Part shown: positions 40,264 to 49,186 of the stretch, piece after piece
Numbering within the stretch: position 1 is the stretch's first letter
How the letters are laid out: each line of letters opens with the position of its first letter
NCBI GenBank assembly: GCA_016710965.1
Contig: JADJTW010000002.1
Span: 62,001 to 126,000, forward strand
DNA from: Flavobacteriales bacterium
Lineage (GTDB): Bacteria; Bacteroidota; Bacteroidia; Flavobacteriales_F; PHOS-HE28
Length of the DNA: 64,000 nt
Reading direction: 5' to 3'
The notes under the pieces: generated by a model
The model's input: the letters and a program-made list of their open reading frames with translations, nothing else
What the model was told of the DNA's origin: nothing
The model's database searches: none
Translations under genes and position numbers: made by a program

Positions 40264-43100
40264 TTGATCGTGGTATCCGTTGCTTCGGCTTTCACCACCA
40301 ACTCATCGCCCTTCTTGCGTGCAGCATCCAACAGTGAATCAGCGCGCTTATCCGCTTCGGCTATGGCCTGCTGCTCTTTCCTGTCGGCTTCCTTCTTCGC
40401 CTTGTCGGCGACCACTTTCGCGGCCATCTTTCCGAAGGGGTCCTTTACCTGTGCAAGTGCATCATCGGCGGCTTTGTAAGCTTGGGCCTTCACATTGGCG
40501 GCTTCCCGGCGGGCATCGGCCTTCAACTTGTCCGCCTGCGCCTGTGCCTCGGCCACCAAACGATCGCGCTCCTCCTTGGCGCGTGCGATCGCTTCCTCGC
40601 GCGCCTTGCCGATCTGCTCGTTGAGCTCCTGCTTCACTTCCTGTACGATCACATCCTTCACATTGGTGGTTCCTCCGGCGAAGACCGGTTTCACGATCGG
40701 CTTGTCGATGGTGCCAGTGATCTTGGCGGTCATGTCCAGTTCCTTGGGCACCTCGAAGTTGCCGCCAACGGCCTGGTTCACCTGTCCGAGCAATCCGGCC
40801 ACCGCTTGCGCTGCGCCGGCGCCGAACATGTCGCTGGGGATCTTCGCCTTCAGGTCGTAGTCGATGGCCTGGTCGGCGAAGGCGGTGCTGCCGCCGACAC
40901 GTGCGCTGATGCGATCGATCTTCACGGGGAATTCCTTGGTGATCATCTTGCCGTCGCGCAGCTCGTAGCTGAAGCTCACGTCCTGCAAGCGGGTGTTCTC
41001 CAGCTGCTTGATCTTCAACGCCTGGGCGAGCTTCACCAGCGGCTCGAAGCCATCGACTTGCACGCTGCGCGTCACGAGCGTTCCATCGCCGGTGAGCGTG
41101 TTCATGTCCGGCTCCATGCGCTCGTTCAGGCGCGCTTCCATGCTCAAGGTGGTGCTGAAGCTGCCTTTGCAGGTCTTGGCGATGGGTGCCATCTTCTGCA
41201 CCATGTCCACATAGGTGACGGTTTGTTCTATGTCCAGGTCGCGCACGTCGTAGGTGAGGTCGATGCGCGGCGCTTTCGGGTCCATGGCCTCATAACCTCC
41301 ACTCATGGTCACGCTGCCTCCGAAGAGATTGAAGAAGACGTCGTTCAGATCGACGCGCTTGTCATGCACGCGCATTCCGCCCCGCACGTTGGTCAAGTGC
41401 AACTGGTCGTAGATCACTTCCTTCACGCCAATGCCCATGCGGAAGTCGATGTTGCCCGGCACCTCGATGACGCTCATGGCCGCCGTATCGGCCGTTGCGG
41501 CTTCAGTGGATGCGCTCGCCGGTTCGCTCGGGCCCATCAGTTCGTTCAAGTCGAATTTGTTCGCCGCGAGGTCGAACGAGCCCACGAGCGTGCTGTCCTT
41601 CAACCACCATTGCAGGTAGTTGTCCAGCCGGCCCTTGGCCTGCACGCTGCTGCTGCCCACGCTGCCATCGAAGCTGGTAAGGGCGAGGTAGCGCGGGCTG
41701 AAATCGAAGTAGAGGCTGTTGATGCCGATGCTCGGCATCGAATCCGCATCGTACTTCATGCCCAGCAGGATCATGCGGCCGTCTGCGGTGAACTTGTCGT
41801 AGTGCTGCGCTTCGATGTCGCTCATGGCACCTTTCATGCGCACGTCGGCGGTGAAATTACCTTCGAGTTCATCGCCCTTCATGGGCACTACGGTCTTCAC
41901 GCTGGCGAGATCGAGATTGGCCTTCAGCTCGGCGTCGACGTTGGGGTCGCTCATCGGCTTGGTCAGGTGCATGCGCGCCTCCACAGGATTGCCTGCCATG
42001 GTCATTCCGAAGCGCTTGAGGTCGATGACCATCTTGTCCATGTCGGCACCACCCGGGCTGTTGATCTTCAGGTCCACATAGATGTCCTCCACGCTGTTGG
42101 GCAGGTCGGGGTATTTGAATCGGCCCTTGTCCACGTCCACCACCAGGTCGAAGCCGGGCATGCTCGTGTCGTTGTACTTGCCCTTGACCGAACCGTTGAA
42201 GGCCGCCTTGCCGCTCATCTGCACGCCGGTAAGGTCTGTGGCGAATTCAGCGGGTACCAGCGAGAGCAATGTTCCGAAGTCGGTCTTCTTCGCGTTCCAG
42301 GTGAGGTCCATGTCAATGTCGTCGCCGGGCATCGCAAGCCAGCCATCGAATCCAAGCACGAGCTGATTGATCGAGGCCTCGTTGTCCTTGAAGGTGAATT
42401 TCATGTTGGGCATGTCCATCTCCAGGTTGGCGGTGATGTCCGTCTTCACGTTGCGCAGGTACTTCACGCCATCGAAGACCACATTCACCGTGTCGGCATG
42501 CGTAGTGGTGTTCAGCACGAAAAGGTCCTGCGTGAAATCGCCACTGCCCTTGTGGTCGAGACCGAGCAGGTCCATATAGTACTTGAGCGATGCATCGTCG
42601 TAGATCACACGGCCGTCCTCGATCCAGTATTCCTCCAAGCCCACATTGAACTTGCTCGCCGCCGTGTCTGCCGGTGCTTCAGCAGCCGTGGTATCGGCCT
42701 TGGCAATGTCCCAGTTGGCCCGGCCATCCTCCAACACCCTCACGTGGATGCGCGGCCGTACGAGGCCGACGCGCTTGATGTCGATCCGATCGCCGAAGAG
42801 GCTCATGATATCGATCGTGGCCGTGAGCGACCCGATGTTGGCGAGCTCGACCCCCTCGAAGGGCGCCAGGTTGGCCACCTTCACATCGGCGATATCGACG
42901 GTGAGGTTGGGGAAGTTCCTCAACAAGCTGATGTCCCACTCGCCCCAATCCACAGTGGCGTTTATGTTCTTGTTGACTTCATCCTTCACCGCCGCTTCGA
43001 TCTTGTCCTTGAAGAGGATGGGGACCAGGATGATCGCCGCGAGCAACAGGAAGATCAGGATCCCGGAGGAGATCAGAAGTCGCTTGGTCCACTTGCGCAT
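40260..43100 (-). CDS. AsmA-family protein
   Basis: A 946-residue protein anchored by one N-terminal TM helix (residues 9-29). A long beta-rich AsmA/TamB-like body follows (VDWGEWDISLLRNFPNLTVD, MSGKAAFNGSVKGKYND, LTGDGTLVTRSVQVDGFEPL). A coiled-coil tail rich in Lys/Ala/Glu follows at about residues 860-930 (REEAIARAKEERDRLVAEAQ). AsmA proteins span the periplasm and are linked to lipid transport to the outer membrane. It is the first gene of an AsmA-OmpA operon. A GATCTTTG box at 43126-43133 is a possible promoter. Confidence 0.9.
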   Translation of the reverse strand: MRKWTKRLLISSGILIFLLLAAIILVPILFKDKIEAAVKDEVNKNINATVDWGEWDISLLRNFPNLTVDIADVKVANLAPFEGVELANIGSLTATIDIMSLFGDRIDIKRVGLVRPRIHVRVLEDGRANWDIAKADTTAAEAPADTAASKFNVGLEEYWIEDGRVIYDDASLKYYMDLLGLDHKGSGDFTQDLFVLNTTTHADTVNVVFDGVKYLRNVKTDITANLEMDMPNMKFTFKDNEASINQLVLGFDGWLAMPGDDIDMDLTWNAKKTDFGTLLSLVPAEFATDLTGVQMSGKAAFNGSVKGKYNDTSMPGFDLVVDVDKGRFKYPDLPNSVEDIYVDLKINSPGGADMDKMVIDLKRFGMTMAGNPVEARMHLTKPMSDPNVDAELKANLDLASVKTVVPMKGDELEGNFTADVRMKGAMSDIEAQHYDKFTADGRMILLGMKYDADSMPSIGINSLYFDFSPRYLALTSFDGSVGSSSVQAKGRLDNYLQWWLKDSTLVGSFDLAANKFDLNELMGPSEPASASTEAATADTAAMSVIEVPGNIDFRMGIGVKEVIYDQLHLTNVRGGMRVHDKRVDLNDVFFNLFGGSVTMSGGYEAMDPKAPRIDLTYDVRDLDIEQTVTYVDMVQKMAPIAKTCKGSFSTTLSMEARLNERMEPDMNTLTGDGTLVTRSVQVDGFEPLVKLAQALKIKQLENTRLQDVSFSYELRDGKMITKEFPVKIDRISARVGGSTAFADQAIDYDLKAKIPSDMFGAGAAQAVAGLLGQVNQAVGGNFEVPKELDMTAKITGTIDKPIVKPVFAGGTTNVKDVIVQEVKQELNEQIGKAREEAIARAKEERDRLVAEAQAQADKLKADARREAANVKAQAYKAADDALAQVKDPFGKMAAKVVADKAKKEADRKEQQAIAEADKRADSLLDAARKKGDELVVKAEATDTTIK

Positions 43101-43178
43101 GATGGGGGATGTTCGAACGGTTGCGCAAAGATCGTTCCGCCGGGGCTACCGCCCGACGGACCAACGATCACCGCTTCT

Positions 43179-45527
43179 TCACGCTTTCGCGCTGAACAGT
43201 TTCTCGCCCTGCATATGGGCTACGATGCTGCAACAGGTGGCGTCACCGGTCACATTCACCACGGTACGGCACATGTCCAGGATGCGGTCCACCGGGAGGA
43301 TGATGGCGATCCACGCGGGATCGAGGCCGAGGGAGGTGAGCACCACGAAGAGCGTGACCAACCCCGCGCTGGGAACCGCCGCAGCACCGATGCTGGCCAG
43401 CGTGGCAGTAAGCACGATGCTGAGCTGCTGCATGAAGGTGAGGTCCACCATGTGGTACTGGGCGAGGAACACCACGGCCACCGCTTGGTACAGGCTCGTG
43501 CCGTCCATGTTCACCGTGGCGCCGATGGGCAGCACGAAGCTGGCCGTGCTCTTGCTTACGCCGATGTTGTCCTCCACGCACTCCAGGGTCACCGGCAAGG
43601 TGGCTGCGCTGCTGCTGGTGCTGAAGGCCAGCAATTGCGCCGGACTGATGGCCTTGAGGAAGCGGCGGAACACGTTGCGTCGCATGAGCAAGGTCATGAT
43701 CGAAGGGTAGATCACGAAGACCACCACCGCCAGGCCGAGCACGACGGTGATACTGTACCCCGCCAGCGACTTGAACAACTGGACCACCGCTCCGGGGTCA
43801 TCGCCGGCGATGCGCGAGACCACACCGGCCATGAGGGCGAAGACGAAGTAGGGCGCGGCCCTCATCACCACATCCACCATCTTCATGAAGACCATGTTCA
43901 ATCCGTTCATCAACGCGATGACCGGTGCCGCCGTAGCCGATGGGATCATGAGCAAGACGATGCCGAAGAAGATCGCGAAGAAGATCACCTGCAGCATCAG
44001 CGCATCATTGAAGCTGAGGAAAATGTTGCTCGGCACCATGTCCACGAGGAACTGCAACGGACCCACCTGCTTCGTCCGTTGGGCCTGCTCCACCTTTCCG
44101 CTGAGCCATGCATCAGGAGCGCTCTGCTGCTGCGCGGCCAGCACTTCATCCACGATGGCGCGGTTGGCGGGATCGCAACTGAGGCAGCGGCCATCCTTGG
44201 GCTTCTCCACGCTGGGCGTGTTGTTCACCCACAGCTCGTAGGTGATCCGGTTGCGCATGCGCTGCGCATCGTCGGCCATCTCGCCGGGCTTTATCGCGTT
44301 CACCGCCAGCAAGCCGATGCTCACTGCTATGAAGGTGGTGCCGAGATAGAGCACCAGCATGCCGAGTCCGGTTCGTCCCAGCTTGGCGATGTCCGACAGG
44401 CCGCTCACACCGCTGATGATGCTGAAGAGCACCAGAGGGATGGCGATCAGCTTGAGCAGGTTGATGAAGATGTCGCCGAAGGGGGCGATCCAATCCATGG
44501 TGAAGCGGCTCCATCCCAGCATGCTGGAGGCCACGGCCCACGCCGTTCCGGCCAGCAATCCGATGATGATCCGGGTGGGCAGTCCCGTCCGATCCGTGGC
44601 CTGCTGCCGCCTGGCGATGGACGATGGCGGCTTGAACGCGACGTCGAAGATGATGGGCCCACCATCGCTGATACCACCCGCCACCCCGCCCTGCACGGCT
44701 CGATTGTGCTCCGATCCGCGCATGGATGTCGCCGTGAAGCCCAAACCGATCTGGAATCCTTTCACAGCATTGATCGAGAGCATGGCTTTGGCCAGGTCCG
44801 CATCGAGCTTGTCGAAGACCGGCTCGCCGAGCCCGGAAGGAAGACCACGCACAAGGCAGGAGACGATGCCACCGATGCTATCTCCCTCAGCGCGCACTTT
44901 CTCGATAAGGGCGGTCATCCGCTTCACGGCACCGGGGTCGGCGCAACGCACCTCATTCTCCCATACGCTTTCCCAGTCCATGGCATCCAGTTCTCTCTCG
45001 GCGACCTCCATGCCTACGGCGGTAACGCTGGCATTCACCCGGACCCCTTCATGCGCGAGCAACTGCCGGGCGATGGCACCGCCCACCACGCAGGCCGCCG
45101 TAGTACGCGCACTGCTCCTTCCACCGCCCCGATGATCGCGCAGGCCGAACTTGTCCTCCCAGGTCTTGTCGGCATGGCCGGGACGGTACACGTCCCGAAG
45201 CGCATCGTAGTCGCTGCTCTTCGCGTCGCTGTTCCGGATGATGAAGGCGATGGGCGTGCCGAGGGACTTCCCTTCGAAGATGCCACTGAGCCATTCCACC
45301 CGATCGGCTTCGTTGCGGCTTGTTCCCAACGATGTGCTTCCCGGCCGCCTACGACCGAGCTCGGCCTGTACGGCTGCTGTATCCAGTTCCAGGCCGGCCG
45401 GGCATCCATCCACCACGCCGCCGATGGCCGCGCCGTGGCTCTCGCCGAAAGTGGTGAGACGAAAAGCTGGCCGAAGGTGTTGCCGGGCATCGTGGCGAAA
45501 GTACGGGAGTGAATCCCGAGCATTCAT
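43179..45527 (-). CDS. Fused open frame: chorismate synthase fragment plus dicarboxylate/amino acid:cation symporter
   Basis: One uninterrupted frame joins two unrelated proteins. Its N-terminal part is AroC, cut after AFKPPSSIARRQQATDRTG. From 44582 the frame continues LPTRIIIGLLAGTAWAV, the start of TM1 of a sodium-coupled symporter (SDF family) without its own start codon. The symporter part is about 467 residues and looks complete: APFGDIFINLLKLIAIPLVL, then SSSAATLPVTLECV (hairpin loop), and ATVNMDGTSLYQ with the Na+-binding NMDGT. It would import glutamate, aspartate or C4-dicarboxylates. The fused frame opens at ATG 45527 or 45596, but the native aroC start at 45490 is in another frame. 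A deletion or an assembly error are both possible. Confidence 0.8.
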   Translation of the reverse strand: MNARDSLPYFRHDARQHLRPAFRLTTFGESHGAAIGGVVDGCPAGLELDTAAVQAELGRRRPGSTSLGTSRNEADRVEWLSGIFEGKSLGTPIAFIIRNSDAKSSDYDALRDVYRPGHADKTWEDKFGLRDHRGGGRSSARTTAACVVGGAIARQLLAHEGVRVNASVTAVGMEVAERELDAMDWESVWENEVRCADPGAVKRMTALIEKVRAEGDSIGGIVSCLVRGLPSGLGEPVFDKLDADLAKAMLSINAVKGFQIGLGFTATSMRGSEHNRAVQGGVAGGISDGGPIIFDVAFKPPSSIARRQQATDRTGLPTRIIIGLLAGTAWAVASSMLGWSRFTMDWIAPFGDIFINLLKLIAIPLVLFSIISGVSGLSDIAKLGRTGLGMLVLYLGTTFIAVSIGLLAVNAIKPGEMADDAQRMRNRITYELWVNNTPSVEKPKDGRCLSCDPANRAIVDEVLAAQQQSAPDAWLSGKVEQAQRTKQVGPLQFLVDMVPSNIFLSFNDALMLQVIFFAIFFGIVLLMIPSATAAPVIALMNGLNMVFMKMVDVVMRAAPYFVFALMAGVVSRIAGDDPGAVVQLFKSLAGYSITVVLGLAVVVFVIYPSIMTLLMRRNVFRRFLKAISPAQLLAFSTSSSAATLPVTLECVEDNIGVSKSTASFVLPIGATVNMDGTSLYQAVAVVFLAQYHMVDLTFMQQLSIVLTATLASIGAAAVPSAGLVTLFVVLTSLGLDPAWIAIILPVDRILDMCRTVVNVTGDATCCSIVAHMQGEKLFSAKA
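44583..45490 (-). pseudogene. aroC: Chorismate synthase, frameshifted at the 5' end and truncated at the 3' end
   Basis: AroC makes chorismate from EPSP. The native N-terminus MPGNTFGQLF begins at 45490, 5 bp after a TACTTTCG promoter box, but its frame is lost after residue 10; RLTTFGESHGAAIGG continues in the -1 frame. One C appears to be missing at about 45460-45461 (TTCGT where TTCCGT restores the protein). The rest reads well to about residue 300 (RDHRGGGRSSARTTAACVVG, MLSINAVKGFQIGLGF). The final portion with the conserved RHDPC..PRAVP motif is missing because the frame joins a symporter. At SARTTAACV the usual family ETA.R reads TTA.C. It is probably non-functional if the sequence is correct. 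Confidence 0.75.
45496..45503 (-). promoter_or_regulatory. -7 box TACTTTCG, 5 bp before the native aroC ATG
   Basis: Transcription is still aligned to the MPGNTFGQLF start at 45490, which shows where the gene originally began despite the downstream frameshift. Confidence 0.5.
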
Positions 45528-45584
45528 GAATGCCACCGAGGCAGAAGCGCCAGCGATTATCTTCCGCCTGCCCAAACGAACGCC

Positions 45585-47024
45585 ATGAGCAAGCACTACG
45601 CCCTCCTCTTCACCAGCGCGCTGTCATGCGCCGCATTCGCCCAAGAGAGCACAACGCGCCCGATCCTTTCGCAGCGGAACCATCCGGGAGCGCTTCGCCA
45701 AGCGCCGCCTGGCCGCATGGTGAAGGTGGAAATCCCGCACTCCGAATGCCTGACCGAAGCGGGCTACGCGGAACTGCTCGATCGCATCGCGCTGAACAGG
45801 GAACAGTATGGCATACCAACCATTTCCGATGCCACGCGCGGCGCACAGCCTTTCTTCATCTGGCCCACGCGCCCCCGTGCTGACTTCACTGACTACGGCT
45901 ACTACACCAACAACAACTTCGTTGACCACAACCCGCTGGTGAACGGCAATCTGCTGGACTGGAACTGCGGCACACGCACCTACGATTGGGCCAGCGGCAA
46001 CCACATGGGCACCGACATCATCCTGTGGCCCTACGCCTGGCGCCGCATGGCCGAGGAGGTCATGGAAGTGGTTGCGGCCGCGCCCGGCACCATCGTGGAC
46101 AAGCGCGACGGCTACTTCGACCTGCAATGCGCCAACAACGGCCAGCCCACCTGGAACGGGATGGTGATCGAGCACGCCGATGGCTCCACTGCGATCTACA
46201 TGCACTTCAAGAACGGCGGCATCACCACCAAGGGGATCGGGGAAACCGTGGTCGAGGGCGAATACCTGGGCCTGGCCGGCAGCAGCGGCAGCAGCAACTG
46301 GCCGCACCTGCACTTCGAAGTGCATGACAACACCAATGCCTACATCGATCCCTTCGCCGGGCCGTGCAACAGCTTCAATGGCACCACCACCTGGTGGCAG
46401 CAGCAACAGAACTACAAGGAGCCGAACATCAACCACATCAGCACCCACTACACCAGCTCCGAATTCTATCAGTGCGGCGTGCAGGAGATCACCTATGAGC
46501 AGAGCAACTTCATGCCCGGCGATTCCTTGATCATGCGCTGCTACTATCGCGACCTGGACAACAACGCCCTCACCAACCTGGTGATCCGCGATGCCCAGAG
46601 CAATGTGGTGGCTTCATGGGATTTCTACAGCCCCTGGCTCTTCGGCGCCACCACCTGGGCGTGGTGGTACTACCTCATCGACAACAGCTGGACCACCGGC
46701 AACTACACCTTCGAAGCCACCTTCGATGGTGAAACATTTATGCGACCCTTCACCGTGGGCATGCCTATCGGCATGGAGGAAATCGCGACGCTCGACTTCA
46801 GCGTGGCACCCAACCCGGCCAACGAAAGCGTTCGCATTGCAGGTCTGCCCTCCCATCGTGCCCTCTTGCGGGTGATCGATGCCACAGGACGTGTGGTCCT
46901 GAGCGAACAGACCAATGGGATCACGCACGACCTGGGCTTGGCGGAATTGAGCGAAGGCGTATACCAGCTGCAGGTCGAAGCCGATGGTGGAGTTGGCACG
47001 CGAAGGATCATCGTGGCGCGATAG
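45585..47024 (+). CDS. Secreted M23 metallopeptidase with T9SS type A sorting domain
   Basis: A 479-residue secreted protein. A signal peptide (YALLFTSALSCAAFAQ) is followed by an M23 peptidase domain at about residues 125-270: zinc ligands in GNHMGTDIILW and in WPHLHFEV, with YMHF between. A beta-sandwich follows. The last 80 residues are a T9SS type A signal (FSVAPNPANESVRIAG, then LRVIDATGRVVL and LSEGVYQLQVEADGG). It probably cuts peptidoglycan peptides or other glycine-rich targets outside the cell. ATG 45585 lies 94 bp from the divergent aroC start. A strong terminator follows. Confidence 0.92.
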   Translation: MSKHYALLFTSALSCAAFAQESTTRPILSQRNHPGALRQAPPGRMVKVEIPHSECLTEAGYAELLDRIALNREQYGIPTISDATRGAQPFFIWPTRPRADFTDYGYYTNNNFVDHNPLVNGNLLDWNCGTRTYDWASGNHMGTDIILWPYAWRRMAEEVMEVVAAAPGTIVDKRDGYFDLQCANNGQPTWNGMVIEHADGSTAIYMHFKNGGITTKGIGETVVEGEYLGLAGSSGSSNWPHLHFEVHDNTNAYIDPFAGPCNSFNGTTTWWQQQQNYKEPNINHISTHYTSSEFYQCGVQEITYEQSNFMPGDSLIMRCYYRDLDNNALTNLVIRDAQSNVVASWDFYSPWLFGATTWAWWYYLIDNSWTTGNYTFEATFDGETFMRPFTVGMPIGMEEIATLDFSVAPNPANESVRIAGLPSHRALLRVIDATGRVVLSEQTNGITHDLGLAELSEGVYQLQVEADGGVGTRRIIVAR

Positions 47025-47046
47025 TTCAAGCTTGAGTTCGCAGTAG

Positions 47047-47079
47047 AGCGCGGAGCCGGAAGGTTCCGCGCTTTCTTTG
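47047..47079 (+). terminator. Terminator with GGAA tetraloop, T-tail overlapping a promoter-like box for hutI
   Basis: AGCGCGGAGCC pairs with GGTTCCGCGCT (47047-47072), an 11-bp stem with one G-T pair and a GGAA loop. The tail reads TTCTTTG, and its TTTCTTTG also resembles the -7 promoter box of the following hutI gene. Confidence 0.75.
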
Positions 47080-47109
47080 CGGCCTCCCGCCAAGTCGGGA
47101 CAGTGACGA

Positions 47110-48378
47110 ATGCCCCGCCTCCTGATCAAGAACGCTAAAGCCCTCGTCGGCACTTTCCCCGCTGGCGTCGGGCGCGTGAGCGGCGCGGCCATGGCGCAGC
47201 TGCCCACCATCGAAGACGGATGGCTCATGGCCGAGGGGGGGCGCATCACCGCGCTGGGGTCGATGAGCTCTTTCCCAGGCATCACGGAATGGAGCGACCT
47301 GCAGGTGATCGATGCCGCAGGCCGTTATGTGCTGCCCGGGTGGTGCGATCCGCACACGCATACCGTGTTCGCTGCGCCGCGCGAAGAGGAATTCGTGGAC
47401 AAGATCAAGGGCCTCAGCTATCAGGAGATCGCTGCACGCGGTGGCGGCATCCTCAACAGCGCACGCAAGCTGCGCGCAATGAGCGAGGACGACCTCTTCA
47501 CGCAAGCCAAGGACCGGCTGGAAAACATGATGCGCCAAGGCACCGTCGCCGTGGAGATCAAGAGCGGATACGGACTTACGCTCGAGAGCGAAGTGAAGAT
47601 GCTGCGCGTGGCGAAGCGGCTGAAGGAGTCGCTGCCGCTGCAAGTGAAGACCACACTGCTCGCAGCGCACGCCTTGCCGCCCGAGTTCAAAGAGGATCGA
47701 CAAGCATACATCGACCTCATCTGCACCACGCTCATTCCGCTGGTCGCTGGTGATGGGCTCGCCGATTTCGTGGATGTGTTCTGCGAAACGGACTACTTCA
47801 CCGTGGATGAGATGGAGCGTGTGCTCGAAGCTGGCGCGAAGTACGGCCTGCCCGGCAAAGTGCATGTGAACCAATTCACAAGCATCGGTGGCGTACAGGC
47901 CGCGATCAAGCACATTGCTCTCAGCGTCGATCACTTGGAAGTGATGGAGCCCACCGACATCGATGCGCTGATGGGGACGAACGTGATGGCTACGCTCCTC
48001 CCCTCCTGCTCCTTTTTCCTCCGCATCCCATACGCGCCCGCGCGCCAGCTCATCGATCGCGGACTGCCCGTAGCGCTCGCCAGCGACCACAATCCCGGCA
48101 GCACGCCCAGCGGCAATCTCAACCTGGTGCTCTCGCTCGCCTGCATCCATCTGCGCATGATTCCGGAAGAGGCGATCACAGCGCTCACGCTCAATGCTGC
48201 TGCTGCCATGCAACTCGAAAGCGAACTTGGCAGCCTCACCGTGGGCAAACGCGCCAGCATGATCATCACCAACGAGGTGCCCTCGCTTGCCTACCTGCCT
48301 TACGCCTTCGGCACCGACCATATCGACACCGTCCTTATCGATGGAAAACCCGTCCGCTCCGGAACAGCCCTCGCCTGA
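47110..48378 (+). CDS. hutI: Imidazolonepropionase
   Basis: The 422-residue cytosolic amidohydrolase opens the imidazolone ring in histidine breakdown. Metal and catalytic residues are in LPGWCDPHTHTVFAA (HxH), EIKSGYGL, PGKVHVNQF (His), SVDHLE (His) and ALASDHNPGS (Asp). Length and order match the family. A TTTCTTTG box lies about 30 bp upstream. Its 3' end overlaps the CPBP protease gene by 38 bp, so the two are co-transcribed, and ftcD for a later step of the same pathway follows. hutH and hutU are not in the window. Confidence 0.96.
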   Translation: MPRLLIKNAKALVGTFPAGVGRVSGAAMAQLPTIEDGWLMAEGGRITALGSMSSFPGITEWSDLQVIDAAGRYVLPGWCDPHTHTVFAAPREEEFVDKIKGLSYQEIAARGGGILNSARKLRAMSEDDLFTQAKDRLENMMRQGTVAVEIKSGYGLTLESEVKMLRVAKRLKESLPLQVKTTLLAAHALPPEFKEDRQAYIDLICTTLIPLVAGDGLADFVDVFCETDYFTVDEMERVLEAGAKYGLPGKVHVNQFTSIGGVQAAIKHIALSVDHLEVMEPTDIDALMGTNVMATLLPSCSFFLRIPYAPARQLIDRGLPVALASDHNPGSTPSGNLNLVLSLACIHLRMIPEEAITALTLNAAAAMQLESELGSLTVGKRASMIITNEVPSLAYLPYAFGTDHIDTVLIDGKPVRSGTALA

Positions 48379-49120
48379 CCCCTCGGGCCGTCCGCCCGCG
48401 CTGGAATTCGCCATGGGCGTGGCGCTCTTCGCGCTCATCACGGTGGCCTTCATCATCGCCCAGAGCGCGGCCTTCCACCGGGGCTTCCTCAAGTTGGCGC
48501 CTCAACTGGCCGATATTCCCTTCTCGCTGGAGTGGTTCGAGGATCCGGCCGTGAAGGAGCAGCTCGAGTTGCACCAGTACAACGGCGATGTCACAGCCAG
48601 CACTTCCCTGTCGAGCGGCGGCCTTTGCCTCGGGCTCCTCCTGCTCACCGTGGTCCTTTGGAAACGAACGAGGACCGCAGATTTCCTGGGGCTGCGCTTC
48701 CCCCAACCCATGCAGCTGCTCAAGTGGTTCGGGCTCTTCGCACTGCTCATGCTAGGCATCGAGATGCTCGCCCGCCTCTCGCCCGTCTTCCAATCCGATT
48801 TCATGAAGGAAGTGGTGGGCAGCACCACCAACATGGCCATGCTCGTGCTTGGCGTCGCCGTCATCGGACCGCTCTTCGAGGAGTTCCTGCTGCGCGGCCT
48901 GCTCTACGGATCGTTGCGGCACATCGTGGACGAACATGCGTCGGTGGCGCTCACCGCCGGCGTATTCGCCCTCATGCACCTGCAGTACAGTTTGCCCATC
49001 ATGCTGCTGATCCTGCCCATGGGCATTGTGCTGGGCTACGCACGCGCGCGCAGCGGTTCCATCTGGGTGCCCGTGATGCTGCACATGGTGAACAATGGGT
49101 TGAGCGTGGTGTGGCCATAG
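48341..49120 (+). CDS. CPBP-family intramembrane metalloprotease
   Basis: A 259-residue membrane protein with about seven TM segments. CPBP (Abi/Rce1-like) motifs are clear: IGPLFEEFLLRGLLYG with the EExxxRG signature, FALMHLQYS with the histidine of motif 2, and MLHMVNNGLSV as motif 3. Its substrate is unknown; relatives cut CAAX peptides or bacteriocin-linked proteins. ATG 48341 (MENPSAPEQ) lies inside the end of hutI; this is accepted because it gives a proline-rich soluble start before TM1 and the overlap is short. It is an unusual interloper between two histidine-degradation genes. Confidence 0.88.
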   Translation: MENPSAPEQPSPDPSGRPPALEFAMGVALFALITVAFIIAQSAAFHRGFLKLAPQLADIPFSLEWFEDPAVKEQLELHQYNGDVTASTSLSSGGLCLGLLLLTVVLWKRTRTADFLGLRFPQPMQLLKWFGLFALLMLGIEMLARLSPVFQSDFMKEVVGSTTNMAMLVLGVAVIGPLFEEFLLRGLLYGSLRHIVDEHASVALTAGVFALMHLQYSLPIMLLILPMGIVLGYARARSGSIWVPVMLHMVNNGLSVVWP

Positions 49121-49186
49121 CCGCGCCGTTCCGGCACGATGGGCTTTGAATGCCGCGTCTAGCTTTGGCACCCTAAAGACGAAGCC

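Noticed and set aside
45455..45470. Programmed -1 frameshifting in aroC
   Set aside because: The shift site CAGCTTTTCGTC is not a canonical slippery heptamer in the zero frame and no stimulatory structure is evident; a missing base is simpler.
40482..45512. A 1676-codon open frame on the plus strand
   Set aside because: It is antisense to the AsmA gene and the aroC-symporter frame, rich in His, Val, Ala, Asp and Gly as expected from reading GC-rich codons backwards, and shows no domain.
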